Source: a bacterium (GTDB lineage Bacteria > Armatimonadota > JACIXR01). Taken from it: a stretch of 64,000 bases of DNA. The notes beneath the pieces were generated by a model. The model did not search any database, had not been told where the DNA came from, and saw only the letters and a program-made list of their open reading frames with translations. The DNA lies in NCBI GenBank assembly GCA_014360495.1, contig JACIXR010000010.1, positions 1 through 64,000 of the forward strand. Reading direction: 5' to 3'. Shown here in pieces: positions 35,625 through 41,935 of the stretch (position 1 is its first letter; every line of letters starts with the position of its first letter). A program made the translations under genes and the position numbers.

Positions 35625-38207
35625 ATGAAAAGGGTGTTGGCTTTTATCCTCGTTTTGTTATTTGCCTTGTCCATCCTCTGGGCGGAGGGCAAAGACTTTC
35701 TTCTGAATGGAGATTTTGAAGGGAAGGAGCTTTCAGGCTGGTCGCTCGCTTTTTATCCAAGAGGGGATAAGGATATCAAGCAGTGCATACATTTATCAGA
35801 TAAAAGAGCTAAAAGGGGTAGTCAATCTATGGAGATAAATACCAATCCCGTGCTTGGAGAGGAAGTTACTTTAGTGTTCAATGGTGCGATATCCAACGAG
35901 CTGATGAATTATAAAGGGAAGAGGGTTATGTTATCCGGTTGGGTATATATTGAGAAGGGGACAGCTCTGCGTCCCATACATATGCGACTACGCACATTCG
36001 GCATAGATGAGAAGGGCAATAGCGCATTTCTCGGGGATGTGCTTGAAATCACCGTTCTGGGTAGAGTAGGCGTGTGGGTTAAATTCCAAGCAATTGGCAC
36101 AATCCCCGGGAAAAACATCACTGGTATGGACCTACATTGCTCAATTTCTCCCGATATTGTTCCCACCGTTCAATTCTTGGATGATTTACATTTGGAAATC
36201 TACAATCCTCCATTGGAATTGCGCCTTCTAAAGGATGCTATTTGGCAGGATGAAAATGTAATTCCAGTTGAGACCTATGTGAATTTAGGGGAAAGAGAGG
36301 GATTATCTTTGAGATTCGCCCTGTTTAACAGCAAGGGGAAACCCATCTTCCGCTGGCAGAAGCCAGCCAAAACGGCAATCTATGGCTTAAAGCTGAATGC
36401 AAAATTGTCGGAGGGCAACTATTTAATAACTGCCAAGCTGTTTAGTGCCGACGGCAAGCTTTTGGAGCAGACCAAATCGCAAATTGAGATACTGAAGAGC
36501 CCGTGGGAGGGGGCGAAAAAGGGAAGTGCTAAGCCCAGAGAAACTTCCTCAGACGCTGTTGTTCCGCCAGCCTTCCAAGCGATGGGCGCAGTGGCTCCCA
36601 AGAGCGTTCCCGAGAATATTCCCTCCCAATCGGAAATTCTCAGCCCTGACATTGACATCTCTCAGTGGAAAAATAAAGGATATGTTGTCTTCTCCCGGCA
36701 TTATCTTGAGAGTGTTTCCCTCTTGGCAAGACCCCGTCCCGGAGAGCTCCTGGATACAATCCGTATATTCGCTTCCCCTGGCGAATACGAACCAGCTACA
36801 ATCTCGGTGTGGGCGCTCAAACCACTTAAAGCTTTGCGGATAATCGCGAGCGATTTGGTGGGAGAGAAAGCGAGCATACCTTCTAAAAACATAGAAATAA
36901 GGGTCCTTCGCATTCCTCAGCGGCTACCAATCTTCCTTGAGAGAATAAATGAGATTGATATAGATGAAGGACACACCCGCACTTTCTATCTCAATATATA
37001 CATTCCCCCAAATACACCTCCCGGTTTCTACTTCGGGGAAATAAAAATCCTTCCCGCTTCCGGTGAATTAACGAGCATACGGCTTCTTTTAAGGGTTCTA
37101 CCGATAAGGCTGCCAACACCACAAAAGGGATATGGTTTCTGGTGGTCATTGGATTCACGCTGGAATGGCTATTATTCAAAGGACCTCTCCTCCGTGTTGG
37201 AACAAATAAGAAAGCAATTCATTTTGCTTAGGGAGTATGGTTGCAACATGGTTTCCATTTATAATATGCCAAAGATGAGCAAGGTGGAGGGAGGAATCTC
37301 TTACGATTTTCAAAAGGACCACTGGGGGCATACCCTTTATTCCCTTGATGACTTGTTTAGAATAGGACGAGAGACTCGCCTATTCTCCCCAAAGGTTCCC
37401 CTTCAATATCCGGGAGCGGAGGCGCTTCATTCGTACTGGATTTCCAGAGAGTTCGGTTTGGAGCTTCCATCTGATGCTTTTGGTGAGTTTTATCGCAATG
37501 CCTGTAGAGAGATAGATAGATGGGCGAAGAAACAGGGTTTTCTTCTTGCCTTTGCTTGCGTTGACGAAATAGGGAATAGTCCCGAGAGACGTGGGGAAGC
37601 CCTGAGGTTTTATCGTCTCGCAAAAGAGGCGGGAGTTCTTACCTCCGTCACTGACAATTCCATGCATGGGGGAGTGCATCTTATGGGTCAACCTCGCTTT
37701 GATGAAATCGTTGATATGAGAGTATACAATTTCATAACCCCCGAAATGATAGAAAACACGAGAAAATCCAAGGACCGCTTATGGCTTTATAATCTCGGTT
37801 CAACTGGCTGGTATGGGAAGCTTGATAGATTTGTCTTCGGCTTCTTTACTGAACGATGTGGGGCGGAAGGGTATTCACAATGGGCATTTCAATGGCCCGG
37901 CGGAGGTGCCGACCCTTACGAGTCCGCCATAAAAGGGGAGCATACGGGTTGGCATTACGCCTTGCCTGCACCCGATGGACCCATCCCTACGCTCGCCCTT
38001 GAGGGTGTTAGAGAGGGAATAGATGACGCCCGATATTTAAGCCTTCTGCCAGAGAAGGAACGAGACCTTTTCTTGCGGGATATTCAACCTTTTAGCGTGA
38101 TGATAGGGGACTATTTGGAAAAGCATAGTGGTTATTTCCTTGACGCCCTTCGCTGGAAGATAGCAAGGAAGATATTGGAAAGGCAGAGCAGGGGGAAGCG
38201 AGGCTAA
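35625..38207 (+). CDS. Secreted GH123/DUF4091-like protein with N-terminal carbohydrate-binding-like module
   Basis: A protein of 860 residues starting MKRVLAFILVLLFALSILWA, a clear signal peptide. A TTG seven codons upstream keeps the frame open, but AAGGAGG 11 bases before ATG 35625 favours the shorter form. Residues 25-200 form a jelly-roll module (FLLNGDFEGKELSGWSL). A Pro/Ala/Ser-rich linker lies near 290-330. The C-terminal half has the DUF4091 pattern: FYFGEIKILPASGE, a barrel with CVDEIGNSPERRG, and an end region EGIDDARYLSLLP. DUF4091 is part of GH123-type N-acetylgalactosaminidases and many uncharacterised glycosidases. The Asp-Glu in VDEIGN would be the catalytic pair. Confidence 0.65.
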   Translation: MKRVLAFILVLLFALSILWAEGKDFLLNGDFEGKELSGWSLAFYPRGDKDIKQCIHLSDKRAKRGSQSMEINTNPVLGEEVTLVFNGAISNELMNYKGKRVMLSGWVYIEKGTALRPIHMRLRTFGIDEKGNSAFLGDVLEITVLGRVGVWVKFQAIGTIPGKNITGMDLHCSISPDIVPTVQFLDDLHLEIYNPPLELRLLKDAIWQDENVIPVETYVNLGEREGLSLRFALFNSKGKPIFRWQKPAKTAIYGLKLNAKLSEGNYLITAKLFSADGKLLEQTKSQIEILKSPWEGAKKGSAKPRETSSDAVVPPAFQAMGAVAPKSVPENIPSQSEILSPDIDISQWKNKGYVVFSRHYLESVSLLARPRPGELLDTIRIFASPGEYEPATISVWALKPLKALRIIASDLVGEKASIPSKNIEIRVLRIPQRLPIFLERINEIDIDEGHTRTFYLNIYIPPNTPPGFYFGEIKILPASGELTSIRLLLRVLPIRLPTPQKGYGFWWSLDSRWNGYYSKDLSSVLEQIRKQFILLREYGCNMVSIYNMPKMSKVEGGISYDFQKDHWGHTLYSLDDLFRIGRETRLFSPKVPLQYPGAEALHSYWISREFGLELPSDAFGEFYRNACREIDRWAKKQGFLLAFACVDEIGNSPERRGEALRFYRLAKEAGVLTSVTDNSMHGGVHLMGQPRFDEIVDMRVYNFITPEMIENTRKSKDRLWLYNLGSTGWYGKLDRFVFGFFTERCGAEGYSQWAFQWPGGGADPYESAIKGEHTGWHYALPAPDGPIPTLALEGVREGIDDARYLSLLPEKERDLFLRDIQPFSVMIGDYLEKHSGYFLDALRWKIARKILERQSRGKRG

Positions 38208-38233
38208 CTTAGTTTTTTTTCCTTCCCCAAAGA

Positions 38234-38271
38234 GGGATTGCCACGCACGCCTTCGGTGTGCTCTCAATGAC
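38234..38271. repeat. Dispersed TGTCATTG-type repeat, copy 2, with hairpin
   Basis: On the minus strand CTGTCATTGAGAGCACACC is followed by GAAGGCGTGCGTGGCAATCC. The GCACGCC and GGTGTGC arms form a stem with a TTC loop. It sits between convergent genes and may also act as a transcription stop. Confidence 0.45.
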
Positions 38272-38305
38272 AGATTTTTGTTTTATAGAAAGAACGCCAT
38301 CTACA

Positions 38306-40072
38306 CTAACGTGTTCCTCTGAGCAAATTTATAAAAACATCGTATCTATTCTTGAGGATTAAGAGGAATGTCCTTGCAATGAGCCCGAAAATAAGGAAGG
38401 CTTCACCTAAGAAGCTCGTGCGCCAACCCCAGTGCTTGCGGAAGAAAAGATAATGGCTTAAATGGAATTTGACCAACATGGGGATTACTTTTTTATCGCT
38501 ACTCCCACCTATCCTGTGCATTATCCTTGCATATGGGCAATACAACACCTTCCAGCCGAATTCCCTCGCCCTCATGCCCATATCTATATCCTCGCAATAC
38601 ATATAAAATGTTTCATCAAATAATCCCGCCTCCTGGAGGAATTCCCTCCGCAAAAGCATCGCCGCTCCAGAAACCCAGTCAACTTCCCTTGGTGTTGAAT
38701 GGTCCCAGCTGCTCAAAAGATAGCGGGAAAGCGTCCTGCTTTTCGGCATAAGCCTCTCAAGGAAAGTTCCCCTGAATAAGCCCGTCTCGTAGGAGGGGAA
38801 ACGCCTGCAAGACATCTGAACCTTTCCGTCAAAGCCTATCATCTGCGGTCCGATTATCCCTACTCGTGGATTCTCCCTGGCGAATTCAAGAAGCCTTGCA
38901 AGAGCTCCCGGCAAGACAACCGTATCGGGATTTAAAATCAGGATGAACTCCCCTTTAGCCTCCTTTATCCCCGCATTGCATCCCGCTGAATACCCTCTGT
39001 TTTCCCCCATTTGGATTAGCCTGATTTGAGGGAACATCTTCTTCGCCATCCTTTCGCTCTTATCAGTTGAGGCGTTATCAACCAATATGACCTCCAAATC
39101 AACTCCCTGCTCAAAGATGGAAGCCAAACAGCGAGGAAGATATTCCCCTGCATTCCAATTAACTATTACAACCGAGAGGGGAATTTCCCCTTTCCCTTTT
39201 ATCTTCTGAAAAACGAGGAAATGGCTTCCTTTCCTCCTCGGCAAGATAGCTCTAATCGGAAGAGCGAGGAGATAGAGATAGGCAAGAGGGAGATAAAGGG
39301 GGAAATGCTTGCGATAGAAATCTATCAATCCTTTATGGGAGAGGAAGAGCCTTTTTAAGTTGGGAAGAAGGGAGGTGCTTCCTCCCAGGAAGTGGACTGC
39401 TTTGGCTTCAGGAAGGAAGAAGACCTTCCAGCCCTTTTTCTTCATCCTGTAGAGGAAATCAACATCGTTGAAGTAGAGAGGGAAGCTCTCGTCCATCCCT
39501 CTGAGTTCCTCATAAGCCTCCTTCCTTACGAGGAGGCAAGAGCTCATGGGCTGGTCAACTTCAGCGGTTTCCTCATAGCTGAAATAGGTCATTCTATATG
39601 AGGAAATGCGCTTATTTCCCGGGAAAATGTAGGAGAGAGGGAGGAGAAGGAGGGAAAGAGGATAGGGGAAACCTCGGATTGAGGGTTGAAGACTTCCCTC
39701 GGGATTGAGGAGCTTCGGAGCAACAGCGCCAGCTTGCGGGTTCGCTTGGGCGAAATCAATCAGGCGGGGAAGGCATTTGGGAAGGAGGATGACATCGGGA
39801 TTTAAGAGGAGGATAAATTCCCCTTTGGCTTCTTTTACCCCGGCGTTGCATCCCGCTGAGTACCCCTTATTTTCTCCCATTTGGATTAGCTTGATTTGTG
39901 GAAAAAGCTCCTTTGCTTTTTTCTCGCTCCCATCAGTTGAGGCGTTATCAACCAATATGACCTCCAAATCAATTCCCTGCTCATAAATGGACTCCAAACA
40001 GCGAGGGAGATATTCACCGCCGTTCCAGTTGACGATAACGACAGAGATTAGAGGGGATTTATCGCTCTTCAT
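38306..40072 (-). CDS. Tandem GT2 glycosyltransferase (two GT-A domains)
   Basis: A 588-residue protein with two complete family 2 glycosyltransferase domains in a row. Each has SVVIVNWN, EVILVDNASTD, GENKGYSAGCNAG or GENRGYSAGCNAG, LLNPDV or LNPDTV (metal-binding region), and a late YFNDVDFLYR or YCEDIDMGMR motif. Hydrophobic segments follow each domain (near 270 and at the C-terminus), so it is membrane-attached. The type resembles rhamnosyl- or dTDP-sugar transferases of surface polysaccharide. The frame extends to 40147, but ATG 40072 has AAGGGG six bases upstream and starts just before the first domain, overlapping the dedA-like gene by 14 bases. The two halves are still about 90% identical in DNA in places. 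Confidence 0.88.
   Translation of the reverse strand: MKSDKSPLISVVIVNWNGGEYLPRCLESIYEQGIDLEVILVDNASTDGSEKKAKELFPQIKLIQMGENKGYSAGCNAGVKEAKGEFILLLNPDVILLPKCLPRLIDFAQANPQAGAVAPKLLNPEGSLQPSIRGFPYPLSLLLLPLSYIFPGNKRISSYRMTYFSYEETAEVDQPMSSCLLVRKEAYEELRGMDESFPLYFNDVDFLYRMKKKGWKVFFLPEAKAVHFLGGSTSLLPNLKRLFLSHKGLIDFYRKHFPLYLPLAYLYLLALPIRAILPRRKGSHFLVFQKIKGKGEIPLSVVIVNWNAGEYLPRCLASIFEQGVDLEVILVDNASTDKSERMAKKMFPQIRLIQMGENRGYSAGCNAGIKEAKGEFILILNPDTVVLPGALARLLEFARENPRVGIIGPQMIGFDGKVQMSCRRFPSYETGLFRGTFLERLMPKSRTLSRYLLSSWDHSTPREVDWVSGAAMLLRREFLQEAGLFDETFYMYCEDIDMGMRAREFGWKVLYCPYARIMHRIGGSSDKKVIPMLVKFHLSHYLFFRKHWGWRTSFLGEAFLIFGLIARTFLLILKNRYDVFINLLRGTR
38936..39170 (-). repeat. Second copy of the internal GT2 duplication
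   Basis: This segment matches 39806-40040 at a constant offset of 870 bases (290 codons). The stretch beginning TCAGTTGAGGCGTTATCAAC is almost identical in both. It encodes the nucleotide-binding part of each glycosyltransferase domain. Confidence 0.7.
39806..40040 (-). repeat. First copy of the internal GT2 duplication
   Basis: Partner of 38936-39170, in frame and 870 bases away. DNA similarity is highest over the SVVIVNWN to LNPD region and fades outside it, which suggests either recent duplication or gene conversion between the two domains. Confidence 0.7.
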
Positions 40073-40685
40073 TCTTTTTCCCCTTAAGGCGAAGCCAGAT
40101 GGCGAAAAGAAGCAGCAAAAGGATGGTCGCGAGGACGAGATAATCAAATTCCCGGAAAAAAGGTTCTATCCTCTGCCAATTTTCACCCAATTTAAAGCCA
40201 ATGGAGGCGAGGGAAAAGGACCAGATGAAGGAACCGCTGAAGCTGGTGCCTGCGACAACGGCTAAATTTAGCTTTCCCATCCCCGCTGGGAAAGCGATGT
40301 AGGTACGAATCAAAGGAAGAAGTTGTCCCAGGAAAACGGCGAGCCAGCCGTATTTCCGAAAAAAGCTCTCCGCGAGTGATATTTCCCTGTGAGAGACGAA
40401 GAGATACTTGCCGTAGCGGATGAAGAAAGCTCTGCCGAAATTCTTGCCGATTAAGTAAAGCACAAATGTTCCGCCGAGGGAACCGAATGCCCCGAAAAGA
40501 GCGATTCCCAAAAGGCTGAAGCGTCCCTTCCCCGCAAGAGCTCCAGAAAAGGGGAGGATGACTTCGGATGGAAGGGGGATTCCCGAGGAGCTAATGCCCA
40601 TCAATAGGAATATTCCGCCATAGCCCATTGCGTCAATTGTGTCAGTAATGAAGCGTGCGACTTGGGAGAGGAAATGAGAAAGCAT
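40059..40685 (-). CDS. DedA family membrane protein
   Basis: A 208-residue integral membrane protein of the DedA/SNARE-associated family, involved in phospholipid or polyprenyl carrier recycling. SSSGIPLPSEVILPFSGALA near residue 31, GKNFGRAF near 79, and FLGQLLPLIRTYIAFPAG near 118 carry the family's conserved Glu, Arg and Pro. Four to five hydrophobic helices are visible and the length is typical. There is no RBS (TTAATTAA before ATG). A promoter-like pair with its -10 box 8 bases before the ATG suggests a leaderless transcript. The gene is followed by the glycosyltransferase (14-base overlap), consistent with a role in lipid-linked glycan assembly. Confidence 0.93.
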   Translation of the reverse strand: MLSHFLSQVARFITDTIDAMGYGGIFLLMGISSSGIPLPSEVILPFSGALAGKGRFSLLGIALFGAFGSLGGTFVLYLIGKNFGRAFFIRYGKYLFVSHREISLAESFFRKYGWLAVFLGQLLPLIRTYIAFPAGMGKLNLAVVAGTSFSGSFIWSFSLASIGFKLGENWQRIEPFFREFDYLVLATILLLLLFAIWLRLKGKKNEER

Positions 40686-40693
40686 TTAATTAA

Positions 40694-40721
40694 AGTTTAA
40701 TTTTTCAGAGCCTTATGGCAA
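40694..40721 (-). promoter_or_regulatory. Predicted dedA promoter, leaderless spacing
   Basis: Minus-strand TTGCCA (40721-40716), 16 bases, TAAACT (40699-40694). The ATG at 40685 is 8 bases beyond the -10 box, and no Shine-Dalgarno sequence is present. Confidence 0.45.
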
Positions 40722-40744
40722 GTTGATTTGGAGAGATAGGAGAT

Positions 40745-41230
40745 TTAAAGCTCTATGAGGCGGGCGGACATCGTAGAAAGGTCAAGGACGGCGATGGTTG
40801 CCCTGTTCGTCAGCCAGCCGCAACATTCGCCCGGGTTTATTATCAATGTTCTACCTTCTTCTATTATCTCCGCTTTATGAGTATGTCCTACTAATACTAC
40901 ATCAAACTCCCCGCTCTTCGCTAATGCGGTTTGTAAAGCTGGCTCATGCATAACGACGATTTTCTTTCCCTCCAATTCCAGAAAAGCCGGTTGAACCTTA
41001 ATCTCACCTATATCTTTAGCCCTTTCTCTTAAAAGCAACCTCTCGCCGTCGTTGTTTCCGAATACTCCTAAGAAGGGGATATTGAGTTGAGAGAGGAGGG
41101 GAAGGGTGAAGGGAGCGACGAAGTCCCCACAGTGGATGAGATAGCTGATTTGCTCTTCTTTAAACAATTCCATCGCTTTTTTGATGTTATCCAGATGGTC
41201 GTGTGTATCAGAGATTATGCCTATCTTCAT
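40745..41230 (-). CDS. YfcE/MJ0936-type metallophosphoesterase
   Basis: A 161-residue cytoplasmic phosphodiesterase. The motifs are GIISDTHDH at the N-terminus, HCGDFV near 34, GNND near 59, HEPA near 94, GHTH near 114 and NPGECCGW near 131. Together they form the dinuclear metal site of the YfcE/MJ0936 family. Natural substrates of the family are unclear; bis-pNPP-type phosphodiesterase activity is known. AAGGAGG precedes the ATG. It lies 60 bases upstream of dedA on the same strand and may share some transcription with it. Confidence 0.93.
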   Translation of the reverse strand: MKIGIISDTHDHLDNIKKAMELFKEEQISYLIHCGDFVAPFTLPLLSQLNIPFLGVFGNNDGERLLLRERAKDIGEIKVQPAFLELEGKKIVVMHEPALQTALAKSGEFDVVLVGHTHKAEIIEEGRTLIINPGECCGWLTNRATIAVLDLSTMSARLIEL

Positions 41231-41301
41231 AACAAAACCTCCTTAATAACATGGACTTATTTAGATTATATTACAAAAATAAAAATTTGTTTTTGATAAA
41301 A

Positions 41302-41328
41302 ATGATGCCAGCCACAGGCTGGCATCAT
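41302..41328 (-). terminator. Perfect 12-bp hairpin with T-run on the minus strand
   Basis: ATGATGCCAGCC and GGCTGGCATCAT pair perfectly around ACA. On the minus strand the stem is followed by TTTTATC, which looks like an intrinsic terminator for a transcript coming from the right. Yet no minus-strand gene lies there, and yfcE starts 70 bases further on. It may end an unannotated RNA or act in the yfcE leader. Confidence 0.5.
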
Positions 41329-41811
41329 TGCTTTTGTCATTGCTTCCATGGGTAAAGGTTTCTGGTAAAGCAGAAAGACAAGGAGACGAGATTAAAATGG
41401 CGAAATAAAGTCTAAATTTTTATAAAACCTTGGTAGAAGAAAGAAACATATTATGAAGGAAAATGTACGTCTCTATAAAATATCAAAGTTTAAATTTTAA
41501 AAAGCGATAGGAATTGATTTAAATGTATTAGTTGCGATTAGCTCCTAAAAACCTATACCCATAGATGCAAGGGCTTTCTAAAGGAAAGTCTGTGGCAATC
41601 TCAAAGAGATTTTTTTGCTATTAACTCATTCTCCACATAAGAATTGACCAAAAGGTAATGGTTGTCCTAAAACCCCTCATACCCTTTGAAGAGAATAGAA
41701 ATTTAATAAAAATGGAGGAAATATAGTTTAAGATATGTAACATTTTTTCGGTTCTATAGTCTAATAGAACTGAACAGCAAGCTGCCTTCCTTGCCTGTTC
41801 CCTTGCCCTGG

Positions 41812-41844
41812 CGGGGCGGGCTCCCTTTAAGGGAACCCGCCCCG
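41812..41844 (+). terminator. GC-rich long hairpin
   Basis: CGGGGCGGG pairs with CCCGCCCCG, and the loop contains the self-complementary TCCCTTTAAGGGA, giving a nearly continuous stem. TTTCTC follows. It is far more GC-rich than its surroundings. It could be a terminator or an inserted hairpin element. Confidence 0.45.
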
Positions 41845-41897
41845 TTTCTCATATCTGAGCTGAATATTATTGGAAATTCTTTTCCACTTTATTTATA

Positions 41898-41926
41898 TTG
41901 CAAATAAGACATATTTCCTTTACAAT
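41898..41926 (+). promoter_or_regulatory. Promoter of the GH20-like gene, leaderless spacing
   Basis: TTGCAA (41898-41903), 17 bases, TACAAT (41921-41926). The ATG at 41936 is 9 bases after the -10 box, with no RBS. The promoter lies inside the longest open frame, so it also decides the start codon. Confidence 0.65.
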
Positions 41927-41935
41927 TTATTCGCT

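Larger units (their letters stand above)
41231..41935. other. Long AT-rich spacer with hairpins, no credible gene
   Basis: This gap separates divergent genes. It holds two strong hairpins (41302-41328 and 41812-41844), an imperfect inverted repeat at 41748-41775, a promoter for the GH20-like gene and no coding frame with family resemblance. A non-coding RNA is conceivable but not demonstrated. Confidence 0.6.

Noticed and set aside
38936-40040. CRISPR-like or mobile repeat
   Set aside because: The two similar segments are in-frame halves of a tandem glycosyltransferase gene, not spaced array repeats.
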